Below are positions 1 through 6,700 of a DNA stretch of 11,082 bases, in pieces. Position 1 is the first letter of the stretch; each line of letters begins with the position of its first letter. A program made the translations under genes and the position numbers. This DNA is from Bacilli bacterium (GTDB taxonomy: Bacteria; Bacillota_I; Bacilli_A; RFN20; CAG-826). The notes beneath the pieces are model-generated. The model made no database searches. It had not been told where the DNA came from and was given only the letters and a program-made list of their open reading frames with translations. Location of the stretch: assembly GCA_017531065.1 (NCBI GenBank), contig JAFXLR010000117.1:1-11082 (forward strand), written 5' to 3'.

Positions 1-272
1 CCAATATCGTTTATATCGGCGATGGACTTACCGACATCCCTGCGATGATCACCGCCAAAGAGAACGGTGGCCACTCGATTGCCGTCTATCCAGAGGGACA
101 AGAAGACAAGGTTGACAAGCTTTATTACGATGGCCGCGTCAACTATGTTGCCCCTGCCAATTACCAAAGAGGCAAAGAACTCGATTCGATCATGCGCCTC
201 ATCATTGAAGGCGTCGCCATCAACGAATCACTCAAGAAAAAAGGAAAAGCCTACAAGGAGAATAACGACTAA
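1..272 (+). CDS. HAD-family phosphatase, C-terminal part (5' end outside window)
   Basis: The reading frame is open from the left edge (first full codon at base 3) to TAA at 270-272, giving 89 C-terminal residues. Residues 3-11 read VYIGDGLTD, the fourth HAD motif (hydrophobic strand, then GDGxxD), whose acidic residues bind Mg2+. It is followed by a GGHSIAVY stretch and a VNYVAPANY segment, as I remember them from phosphoserine-phosphatase-like HAD hydrolases of Bacillota. The nucleophile motif (DxDxT) and cap domain lie upstream of the window, so the substrate cannot be judged. The protein is expected to be cytoplasmic. The stop codon abuts the ATG of the next gene, so the two are co-transcribed and probably translationally coupled. 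The HAD assignment is fairly sure; a specific enzyme name is not supported. Confidence 0.8.
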   Translation, partial: NIVYIGDGLTDIPAMITAKENGGHSIAVYPEGQEDKVDKLYYDGRVNYVAPANYQRGKELDSIMRLIIEGVAINESLKKKGKAYKENND

Positions 273-992
273 ATGGTTTTCAATTTCTCTGCGACGCATA
301 ACTACGCTGTCCTGCTTATGGGCGGCAAAGGCCTTAGGCTTGAAAGCGACACGCCAAAGCAATACATGGAAGTCGCTGGCCAAGAGCTTTTCGTTTATGC
401 TGCAAAGACCATCTCAGATTGCCATTCAATCGACTTCGTTATTTATGTCGTACCGAAGAGATTCAAGGACAAAACCGAAAATATCCTCCGCAAAAACGGC
501 CTAAATAAGAAACCGCACGCCGTTATTGAGGGTGCAGAAGAAAGAGAACTTTCCTGCAAGAACGCCATCTGGTTCTTAAGGGAGAATAAGATCAATCCTC
601 ATTCCCTTGTCCTTATTCATGACGCTGACCGTCCTAATGTCACTAGCGACATGATTTCGAGAAACATCTTTGAGGCAACTAAGAGCCAGGCTGCCGTGAC
701 CGCCATCAAAGCAGACGACTCCATGGCCATCATCAAAGACGGCGCGATCGATAACTACGTCGATAGGTCTAGTGTCGTTAGACTCCAAACCCCACAGACA
801 TTCTCATATGCCTTGCTTTACTCTTCGTTCCTAAGAATCGAGGATCCTTCAGCCTACACTGACGAAGGATCTCTTGTCGCCAAAGCAACCGGCACCAAAG
901 CCACCATCGTTAATGGTGACCCATCCAACTACAAAATCACAAACAAAGACCACTTAAAGTTCTTTGAGCAATCGAGGAAAAAGAAGAAATGA
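273..992 (+). CDS. ispD: IspD/TarI-family cytidylyltransferase (probable IspD)
   Basis: A protein of 239 residues, normal for the family. Visible motifs are the glycine-rich CTP loop with PKQY (about 14-31, ending TPKQY), the metal-site segment IHDADRP (115-121), VDRS then TPQTF (163-177), YTDEGSLV (195-202) and the C-terminal SNYKIT (218-223), whose Lys is a substrate-binding position in IspD. IspD makes CDP-methylerythritol from MEP and CTP in isoprenoid synthesis. The paralogue TarI makes CDP-ribitol for teichoic acids, and sequence alone does not cleanly separate them. Two motifs are unusual: HDADRP where HDAARP or HDAVRP is usual, and DDSMAI where DTI(K) is expected. AAGGAG at 255-260 lies a rather long 12 bases before the ATG, which directly follows the TAA of the HAD gene. 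The 3' end overlaps the S1 gene in an ATGA. The family is firm; the exact substrate is open. Confidence 0.8.
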   Translation: MVFNFSATHNYAVLLMGGKGLRLESDTPKQYMEVAGQELFVYAAKTISDCHSIDFVIYVVPKRFKDKTENILRKNGLNKKPHAVIEGAEERELSCKNAIWFLRENKINPHSLVLIHDADRPNVTSDMISRNIFEATKSQAAVTAIKADDSMAIIKDGAIDNYVDRSSVVRLQTPQTFSYALLYSSFLRIEDPSAYTDEGSLVAKATGTKATIVNGDPSNYKITNKDHLKFFEQSRKKKK

Positions 993-1351
993 TCGAACAC
1001 AGCAAAAAAGGCGACATCTTAGAAGGCACCGTTGTCAAAATCTACCCTAAATACGCCATCCTTCTTTTCGATAACAACGAGACAGGACTTCTCCATATCT
1101 CCGAGCTCACAAACTCCTATGTCCGTAATTTCACGAGCTTCGTCCAAGCTGGGAATATCTACAAAGTCAAAGTCATCGATTACGATGAGAAGAAGAACTT
1201 CATGCGTGTAAGCGCAAAAGCCCTTTCCCCAGAAGAGAAAAGGGAATCTCTCAAAAAGGAACCAATCCCACTCGAAAAAGTCTCTTTCGAAGCCCTCGAA
1301 AAGATGCTTCCAGAATGGATCAAAAACGAAACTGAGGAGGATCAAAAATGA
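989..1351 (+). CDS. Small S1-domain RNA-binding protein (YugI/CvfD-like)
   Basis: A protein of 120 residues. An S1 OB-fold spans about residues 7-77: KGDILEGTVVKIYPKYAILL, then GLLHISEL (33-40) and KVKVIDYDEKK, which are the standard S1 strands. The tail after residue 80 is charged and ends in an F-x-x-L-x-x-x-LPEWI segment (100-111). Single-S1 proteins of this size in Bacillota (general stress protein 13/YugI in B. subtilis, CvfD in streptococci) associate with RNA or ribosomes and affect post-transcriptional regulation; a role here is inferred from that family. In B. subtilis yugI lies close to the glucose-6-phosphate isomerase gene, and here the two are directly adjacent, which supports the assignment. 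The start overlaps the upstream stop (ATGA at 989-992), with GAGGA at 974-978 as a possible ribosome site. The stop overlaps the pgi start in the same way. Confidence 0.85.
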   Translation: MIEHSKKGDILEGTVVKIYPKYAILLFDNNETGLLHISELTNSYVRNFTSFVQAGNIYKVKVIDYDEKKNFMRVSAKALSPEEKRESLKKEPIPLEKVSFEALEKMLPEWIKNETEEDQK

Positions 1352-2634
1352 TCATCAAAACACTTACCGACCATCTCGTGGATAAGGTCGACTTCGCCGC
1401 TTATCAAGAAAGCGTCAATGAGATCCACAAAGCCATCATCAACAAGACTGGCGCTGGAAACGATTTCCTTGGCTGGGTCGATTATCCTGAGACTTATAAC
1501 AAAGAAGAACTCGAACAGATCAAAAAATGGTCCAAATACGTCCGTGAGAATTACGATGTCCTCGTTGTCTGCGGCATCGGCGGCTCTTACTTAGGCGCCC
1601 GCGCTGCAATTGAAGCCATCAACGGAACCATCCTCAAAGGCAAACCAGAGATCCTCTTCATGGGCCAGACCTTTGATCCAACTTATGTTGCCGAATGCCT
1701 TGAATACCTCAAGGACAAGAAGTTCGCCATCAACGTCATCTCTAAGAGCGGAACCACCACCGAGACTTCCGTCGCCTTCCGTTTGCTTAAGGAATATCTC
1801 GAGAAGAGAGACGGTGTTGATTTTGCGAGAAAATCCATCTTCGCCACCACCGATGCCAATAAAGGCGCTCTCTTAGAGCTCTGCAAGAAAGAAGGCTACG
1901 TCCGTTTCGTCCTTCCAGATGATATCGGTGGCCGCTATTCCGTCCAGACCGCTGTCGGTCTCTTCCCAATCGCCTGCGCTGGCATCGACCCAGAAGCCAT
2001 CCTCAAAGGATCTGCCAAAGCTAGAGAAGACGCCTCAAACCCAGACCTCAAAGTCAATGAGTGCTACAAATACGCCGTCATCCGTCACGAGATGTGGGCC
2101 CACTACAAGAAAGCCGTTGAGATGTTCATCACCTATGTCCCAAGCTTCGTCCAGATTGGCGAATGGTGGAAACAGCTTTATGGCGAAAGCGAAGGCAAAG
2201 AGAAGAAAGGCCTTCTCCCAGATAGCGCCACCTTCTCCACTGATCTCCATTCGCTTGGCCAATTCATCCAAGATGGAAGCCCTGTCTTCTTCGAGACCAC
2301 TCTCTATTTAGGAAAGCACCGTCACGAAGTCAAAGTCCCTCATGACGAAGATAACCTTGATGGACTTAACTACCTTGAAGGAAGAACCCTTGGAAGCATC
2401 CAAGACAAAGCCTTCGAAGGAACGATCAAAGCCCACACCGAAGAAGGCGGCAACAACAACGTCGTCCTTGAGTTAGAGGAAATGAACCCATTCAACCTTG
2501 GCTATCTCTTCTACTTCTTCGAGAGAGCTTGCGCCATGAGCGCCTACCTCAACGAAGTGAACCCATTCAACCAGCCAGGCGTCGAAATCTACAAGAAGAA
2601 CATGTTCCATCTTCTTGGGAAGCCTGGTTTCTAA
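1348..2634 (+). CDS. pgi: Glucose-6-phosphate isomerase
   Basis: Interconverts glucose 6-phosphate and fructose 6-phosphate in the cytoplasm. At 428 residues it belongs to the shorter Gram-positive type of Pgi. Motifs in order: GIGGSYLG (76-83), the sugar-phosphate-binding SKSGTTTE (132-139), the family signature around DDIGGRYS (191-198), the long conserved block from Glu280 (YGES) to QDG (308-310) including DLHSLGQ, and the C-terminal signature from NPFNQPGVEIYKK (405-417). By alignment with known Pgi enzymes, the expected catalytic residues are Glu280, His301 and Lys416, and all are present. GAGGAGG at 1334-1340, seven bases before the ATG, is the best ribosome site of this operon, in keeping with high expression. 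Codon use is strongly biased (ATC, GTC, CTC/CTT, CCA), also typical of a highly expressed gene. It is the last gene of the operon and is followed by a terminator at 2652-2681. Confidence 0.97.
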   Translation: MIIKTLTDHLVDKVDFAAYQESVNEIHKAIINKTGAGNDFLGWVDYPETYNKEELEQIKKWSKYVRENYDVLVVCGIGGSYLGARAAIEAINGTILKGKPEILFMGQTFDPTYVAECLEYLKDKKFAINVISKSGTTTETSVAFRLLKEYLEKRDGVDFARKSIFATTDANKGALLELCKKEGYVRFVLPDDIGGRYSVQTAVGLFPIACAGIDPEAILKGSAKAREDASNPDLKVNECYKYAVIRHEMWAHYKKAVEMFITYVPSFVQIGEWWKQLYGESEGKEKKGLLPDSATFSTDLHSLGQFIQDGSPVFFETTLYLGKHRHEVKVPHDEDNLDGLNYLEGRTLGSIQDKAFEGTIKAHTEEGGNNNVVLELEEMNPFNLGYLFYFFERACAMSAYLNEVNPFNQPGVEIYKKNMFHLLGKPGF

Positions 2635-2651
2635 AAACATCGACAAAAAAT

Positions 2652-2681
2652 AATCCGTGGCGATTTTGCCACGGATTTTTT
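2652..2681. terminator. Intrinsic terminator between convergent pgi and degV, probably bidirectional
   Basis: A perfect 10-bp stem AATCCGTGGC / GCCACGGATT (2652-2661 and 2668-2677) with a 6-base loop. A T-run follows on the plus strand (2676-2681, then TGTTTTTT), and an A-rich run precedes it (2645-2650), giving T-rich sequence after the stem on the minus strand. It therefore suits both pgi (plus) and degV (minus, stop at 2687-2689). Confidence 0.9.
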
Positions 2682-2686
2682 GTTTT

Positions 2687-3532
2687 TTATTTGTTGTTAT
2701 AGAAGAAGATTCCGAAGGTTCCTGGACCGGCGTGGCACGAGACCGTTCCTTGAGCCTCGTGGACGATGATTTCCTTGAAACCGAATTCTTTAAGGCGGTT
2801 ATAGGCTTTATCGAGAAGCTCTTTGTCGATCTCGGTGTAGGCCACGAAAACTCTAGTGAGATCAGGGTTCTTATTGGCGGAGAGAGTTTCCTCTAGATAA
2901 TCGAAGACCCACTTCTCTTTCTTGCCGCGGAACTTCTTACCGCAGACCATTTTTCCATCGGCGAGAAGAATCTGAGGACGGAGTTTTAAGAGGTTAGCGC
3001 CAAGCATCGCAAGAGCGTTGCATCTTCCTCCCTTGTAAAGATAGTCGACTGATTCGAGAGCGAATGAGCCATGCATATAAGGGGCTCTTCTATCTATTTC
3101 ATCACAGACCTCTTTGAAGGATTTGCCTTGCTCAATGAGCTCTCTAGCATAGATGGCTTGTAGAGCGATGCCACCAGAAAGGTTCATGGTGTTAACGATA
3201 TGGACCTTGCCTTCGAATTCACTAGCGGCTTGGAGGGCGTGTTCATAGGTTGAGGAGATTTTTGCGCCGATTGAGAAATGGATGAGGTAGTCGTGATCCT
3301 TTAAAAGCTCAGTGAACCTTCTCTTATATTCCTCGGCATTGATGGCGCTTGTCTTGGCGAGCTTACCGGTTCTTTTCGTGTAGGCGAATATGTCCTTTGC
3401 ACCATACTCACCATCGAGAGCGCATTCGTCGCCAAAGAGGAGAGTGTAAGGGATAACGTGAATGTGATATTTGGCAGCTTCATCCTTTTTGAGATCGAGG
3501 GATGATTCCGATGAGATAACAATTTTTTCCAT
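2687..3532 (-). CDS. DegV-family fatty-acid-binding protein
   Basis: A protein of 281 residues if translation starts at the ATG at 3530-3532 (MEKIVISSESS), which fits the family N-terminus; an in-frame ATG further up (3587-3589) would add 19 residues that do not look like DegV. Family landmarks are SESSLDL (8-14, the usual TDSTADL position, with Glu for Asp), TS (61-62), SIGAKISSTYEHA (87-99, usually ISSxLSGTY), YLYKGGR (164-170), KLRPQI (183-188) and HAGPG (267-271). DegV/FakB proteins hold a fatty acid; with FakA they feed exogenous fatty acids into phospholipid synthesis in Bacillota. No fakA is in the window, so this role comes from the family. The gene converges on pgi, sharing its terminator, and lies downstream of the HD-GYP gene but behind a terminator and its own promoter. 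No Shine-Dalgarno sequence is visible at either start. Confidence 0.92.
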   Translation of the reverse strand: MEKIVISSESSLDLKKDEAAKYHIHVIPYTLLFGDECALDGEYGAKDIFAYTKRTGKLAKTSAINAEEYKRRFTELLKDHDYLIHFSIGAKISSTYEHALQAASEFEGKVHIVNTMNLSGGIALQAIYARELIEQGKSFKEVCDEIDRRAPYMHGSFALESVDYLYKGGRCNALAMLGANLLKLRPQILLADGKMVCGKKFRGKKEKWVFDYLEETLSANKNPDLTRVFVAYTEIDKELLDKAYNRLKEFGFKEIIVHEAQGTVSCHAGPGTFGIFFYNNK

Positions 3533-3539
3533 GTGCAAC

Positions 3540-3568
3540 ATTATATGGATTATTCGCACTTTGAAAAT
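3540..3568 (-). promoter_or_regulatory. Candidate degV promoter giving a leaderless or very short leader
   Basis: On the minus strand a consensus TATAAT (3540-3545) ends seven bases before the preferred degV ATG. A weak -35 (TTTTCA, 3562-3567) sits 16 bases upstream. Initiation at the usual distance would start the transcript at or next to the ATG. A second possible -10 (TATACT, 3592-3597) lies further upstream with an even poorer -35. Neither leader contains a recognisable ribosome site. Confidence 0.4.
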
Positions 3569-3631
3569 AGGGAAAAATGCCGATGCCATCTAGTATAATT
3601 AACTACTTCCATTTGCTATAAAAACTATGTG

Positions 3632-3667
3632 GCAAAGAAAAATCCCTTGCCATCAAGGAAAGGGATT
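3632..3667 (-). terminator. Intrinsic terminator after the HD-GYP gene
   Basis: Read on the minus strand, an 8-bp stem AATCCCTT / AAGGGATT (3660-3667 and 3641-3648) closes an 11-base loop and is followed by TTTTTCTTTGC. It begins about 15 bases after the stop of the HD-GYP gene (3683-3685) and lies before the degV promoter, separating the two same-strand genes. Confidence 0.75.
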
Positions 3668-3682
3668 AAGGTTAGTTATAAC

Positions 3683-5818
3683 TTACTTCTTATCGAAGTA
3701 TTCTTTGATTTGATCCTTTATCGCCATAAAAGCGTCTACAAGTTCTGGATCAAAGTGGGTTCCACTCTCTTCTTGGATAGTCGCAACGGCTTTTTCGAAT
3801 GGCCAAGGTTCCTTATATGGTCGACGGCAAGTAAGGGCATCGAAGACGTCAGCAATGGCAACGATTCTGGCACATAAAGGCGTTTCCTCACCTTTAAGTC
3901 CGCGAGGATAACCGGTTCCGTCCCACCTCTCATGATGGCCACCGGAAACTTGTCTTGCGGTCGTTAGATATTCGGAAGAAACCCCAATGCCTTTGAGAGC
4001 GAGTTCGATGATCTTCTCACCTTCAAGAGTGTGTTCCTTCATGACTTCATATTCTTCTTGGGTAAGTTTGCCAGGCTTATTGAGAATGGCATCAGGAATC
4101 TTGATCTTACCGACATCGTGGAGAGCGGCCGCAATCGCGAAGTCCTCGAGATATTCATCGGTAAGGATTTCGGTGTATTTGCCTTCTTTGACGAGCTCTT
4201 TGGCAATCATTGATGAATATTGAGATGTACGGGTCGTGTGGTCGGCTGTGCACTTATCACGCGATTCAATGATTTCAGCAAGGGCAAAGACGACGCCTTT
4301 TTGGGTGGCGATGAGCTTAGCGGTTTGCTCTTCGATCTTGAGAATGCTTTCCGAGGCTAAATCCATCGTGCTATGGCTAAGCGAAGAGAGGTTAGAGATT
4401 TCATCCTTGCCCCTAAGTTTGACAAGGCCTTTTCTCGCTTTGCTAGTGAGCCACTTCTTTGGACCGATGGCTTCGTAAGCGCGGATTTCAGAATCAACGA
4501 TCTTAAGAGGAACAATGAAGAAGTATCTGATGTTATGGATAAGGACGGCGCCGCCAATCAAGAAGACGAAAGCCTCAATGGCAAGAACCTTGACGGCATT
4601 GGAGAAGACCTGGACGTTAATCATCGAGGCGTCGATGTTCGCGACCGCATAAGCGACCGTATTTCCAGCGCTATCTTTGATTGGGCAATAGTAACTGAAG
4701 AAGTTTCCGTGCTCGCCATTATGGATGACGTAAGTCTCAATCGCGTCATTCTTCATGAATTCTTCATATTCATCTCCGTGAGGGAGAGGCTTGCCAAGAT
4801 AGTCCATGCCAAACTTGAGATCGAGGACGGTTGTGCCATCGGTCGTGAAGACATAGACATCCAGGACCTTTTCGTTTGAGATCTTGATCGACTCTAAGCC
4901 AGCGAATGTGTTCGCGTATCCGTAAGCGCTTGGGTTCTGGTGGATTTCCTCGGAGTGGGCAATCCAAAGATTGACCTCATCCCCATCAACGACGTAGGTG
5001 ACCGCGTTCGCATATTGCTTAGCGGATTCGCCAGCCTCATCGAACGCGTTGTTCTGATAGGAAATGCCAAGGACGCTCGCGACAGCCACGCCAAGAAGGG
5101 TATAGGCGATCGTCATGATGGCGATGATCTTAAAATCGAGGGAATGAATGGACGTCTCCTCATAGAATTTGCGTTTCACCGGCTCATTCCATGGCTTCCT
5201 TAACATGAAAGTATTAGGGAAGAATTCGATGGCTTTCTCGTTCTTGGGGTAAAGAAGGAAGACGGCGAGGATGATGACCATCGTTATGGTCTTATCGAGC
5301 AGATCCCACAGGGAGTTCGCAAAATAACTCGCCCAGAACGGCGTCATTCCGAAGTTGTTATAGAGATCTGCGCAAAGGCTTGGGGTGATGACGTCGACAT
5401 TCTGTCCATATAAGAAGTAGGTGACGACAGAGCCGAGTCCGCCACCGAGGAAGGAGAAAACAAGAACGGCGAGGATGTAACCCCACCATTTTCTGAACAT
5501 GCCAGTCCTCATCATGAGGCCGGCGGCGATGGCGATGAATCCGGAGATGAAGGCGTAGTAAATCGAAGCTCCATCAAAGAAGCAGTTGAGGAGGTTTGTA
5601 CCCATGCCGACGATGAGACCTGGGAAGTAACCGTAGATGCAGCTGACGAGGATCGTGAAAATGCAATCGAGGTAAAGCATGACCCCGATGCCGTGTAAGG
5701 TCGAGCTCGCCAAATAGGACACACCAAAATTGAGTCCCAAACAGACAGCTATGGCTAACCACGTAAATGGCGAGGTTATAACTCGCGCCTTCCGAAAGAT
5801 CGGATTATTAACTTTCAT
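3683..5818 (-). CDS. Membrane HD-GYP phosphodiesterase with ECF-S-like and Cache-like sensor regions
   Basis: A protein of 711 residues with a layered architecture. (a) Residues about 15-190: five or six membrane segments. YLDCIFTILVSCIYGYFPG (49-67) and NSLWDLLDKTITMVIILAVF (168-187) recall S components of ECF transporters. (b) A membrane segment (about 229-251), an extracytoplasmic region (about 255-405) resembling a Cache sensor, and a further membrane segment (about 408-430). (c) A HAMP-like and coiled linker (about 431-510). (d) An intact HD-GYP domain: HDVGK (567-571), EHT (595-597), HHERWDGTGYP (628-638), ADVFD (656-660). HD-GYP enzymes hydrolyse cyclic di-GMP using a metal centre held by these His and Asp residues. 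AAAGGTG on the minus strand, 14 bases before the ATG, is the probable ribosome site. The gene is divergent from the ABC operon and has its own terminator. HD-GYP activity is well supported; the sensory ligand is unknown. Confidence 0.92.
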   Translation of the reverse strand: MKVNNPIFRKARVITSPFTWLAIAVCLGLNFGVSYLASSTLHGIGVMLYLDCIFTILVSCIYGYFPGLIVGMGTNLLNCFFDGASIYYAFISGFIAIAAGLMMRTGMFRKWWGYILAVLVFSFLGGGLGSVVTYFLYGQNVDVITPSLCADLYNNFGMTPFWASYFANSLWDLLDKTITMVIILAVFLLYPKNEKAIEFFPNTFMLRKPWNEPVKRKFYEETSIHSLDFKIIAIMTIAYTLLGVAVASVLGISYQNNAFDEAGESAKQYANAVTYVVDGDEVNLWIAHSEEIHQNPSAYGYANTFAGLESIKISNEKVLDVYVFTTDGTTVLDLKFGMDYLGKPLPHGDEYEEFMKNDAIETYVIHNGEHGNFFSYYCPIKDSAGNTVAYAVANIDASMINVQVFSNAVKVLAIEAFVFLIGGAVLIHNIRYFFIVPLKIVDSEIRAYEAIGPKKWLTSKARKGLVKLRGKDEISNLSSLSHSTMDLASESILKIEEQTAKLIATQKGVVFALAEIIESRDKCTADHTTRTSQYSSMIAKELVKEGKYTEILTDEYLEDFAIAAALHDVGKIKIPDAILNKPGKLTQEEYEVMKEHTLEGEKIIELALKGIGVSSEYLTTARQVSGGHHERWDGTGYPRGLKGEETPLCARIVAIADVFDALTCRRPYKEPWPFEKAVATIQEESGTHFDPELVDAFMAIKDQIKEYFDKK

Positions 5819-5846
5819 TAATTATATTGTTTCACCTTTTTTAGAG

Positions 5847-5890
5847 ATTTGCTGAGAATTTGCTTTAATTTGTAAAAATCCCCTGCAAAT
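5847..5890. repeat. ATTTGC repeats in the divergent intergenic region
   Basis: In the 168-base gap between the HD-GYP gene (minus) and the ABC operon (plus), ATTTGC occurs at 5847-5852 and 5858-5863, eleven bases apart, about one helical turn. The inverted form GCAAAT is at 5885-5890, and a partial copy TTTGCAA is at 5906-5912. This could be a binding site for a regulator of either gene; chance in AT-rich DNA is a real alternative. Confidence 0.25.
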
Positions 5891-5929
5891 CCACTCTAAA
5901 GTTCGTTTGCAACCCAAAGTATCTAGCCC

Positions 5930-5957
5930 TTTTTTTGAAAAGTTGCTATGTTATAGA
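5930..5957 (+). promoter_or_regulatory. Weak candidate promoter for the ABC operon
   Basis: An extended -10-like TGTTATAGA (5949-5957) lies about 30 bases before the ABC ATPase start, with only a T-rich stretch (5930-5935) where a -35 would be. The downstream ribosome site AGGGAG (5976-5981) is five bases before the ATG and is convincing. Confidence 0.3.
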
Positions 5958-5986
5958 GGTTTAAGTAACTTGAACAGGGAGTAACT

Positions 5987-6700
5987 ATGTTAAACATCGA
6001 AAATCTAACCAAGACATACGGCGAGAAAAAGGCTGTTGACGATCTCAGCATCCACATCGCCCCAGGCGAAATATACGGCTTCATCGGCCATAACGGCGCG
6101 GGCAAGACCACCACTCTCAAAGCCTGCGCTGGCATCCTTCAGTTCGACAAAGGCGAAATCACCATCGATGGTGTTTCGATGAAGAACGATCCTATCGGCT
6201 GCAAAAAGAAGATGGCCTACATCCAAGATAACCCAGAACTCTATGACTACATGACCGGTCTGCAGTATCTTGATTTCGTAGCCGACATCTATGGCGTCTC
6301 AATCGAAGAAAGAAAAGCCAAGATCCATAAATACGCGAGCGCTTTCGAACTCGAGAAAGATCTTCCAGCCGTCATCTCTTCCTACTCGCACGGCATGAAG
6401 CAGAAACTCGCCATCATCAGCGCTTGGATCCATAGCCCAAAACTCATCATGATGGACGAACCGTTCGTCGGTCTTGACCCGAAGGCCGCCAAACTCCTCA
6501 AAGACATGATGAGAGAGATCTGCGATGAGGGCGGAGCCATCTTCTTCAGCACCCACGTCCTTGAAGTTGCTGAGAAGCTTTGCGACAAAGTCGCCATCAT
6601 CAAAAAAGGCCAGCTCATCCGTTCTGGCACTATGGAAGAAGTCAAAGGCGATGATTCCCTTGAGGATGTCTTCCTTGAGTTGGAGGGTGACAAACAATGA
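5987..6700 (+). CDS. ABC transporter ATP-binding protein
   Basis: A 237-residue cytoplasmic nucleotide-binding subunit with all catalytic motifs: Walker A GHNGAGKT (34-41), Q-loop Gln80 (AYIQD), an ABC signature in the form YSHGMKQK (133-140) in place of LSGGQ, Walker B LIMMDEP (153-159, catalytic Glu158), D-loop GLDP (162-165) and switch His190 (STH). The YSHGM signature and the short C-terminus are typical of ATPases paired with ABC-2-type exporters of Bacillota, including antibiotic/peptide resistance and Ecs-like systems. It overlaps the permease gene by an ATGA at 6697-6700, so the two form a coupled operon and presumably one complex. The substrate cannot be told from the sequence. AGGGAG lies five bases before the start. 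Confidence 0.95.
   Translation: MLNIENLTKTYGEKKAVDDLSIHIAPGEIYGFIGHNGAGKTTTLKACAGILQFDKGEITIDGVSMKNDPIGCKKKMAYIQDNPELYDYMTGLQYLDFVADIYGVSIEERKAKIHKYASAFELEKDLPAVISSYSHGMKQKLAIISAWIHSPKLIMMDEPFVGLDPKAAKLLKDMMREICDEGGAIFFSTHVLEVAEKLCDKVAIIKKGQLIRSGTMEEVKGDDSLEDVFLELEGDKQ

Noticed and set aside
67..504. A 145-codon plus-strand frame spanning the HAD-ispD junction
   Set aside because: It overlaps two well-supported genes in another frame, is Ser/Thr/Lys/Arg-rich in the manner of frame-shifted translation, and has no motif.
3587..3600. TATAAT on the plus strand as a promoter for an unseen plus-strand transcript
   Set aside because: No -35 and no plus-strand gene follows; the sequence is AT-rich on both strands and better explained by minus-strand degV control.
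4373..4879. A 168-codon plus-strand open frame opposite the HD-GYP gene
   Set aside because: It lies wholly inside the sensor and linker region of a motif-confirmed gene on the other strand, with no ribosome site or family resemblance.
5819..5835. TATAAT just upstream of the HD-GYP start, as a possible leaderless promoter like that of degV
   Set aside because: It ends only two bases before the ATG, too close for leaderless initiation, and an AAAGGTG ribosome site lies upstream of it, so the transcript must start earlier.
6299..6697. A 132-codon minus-strand open frame opposite the ABC ATPase
   Set aside because: It is antisense to an ATPase with all catalytic motifs; a shadow of codon bias.
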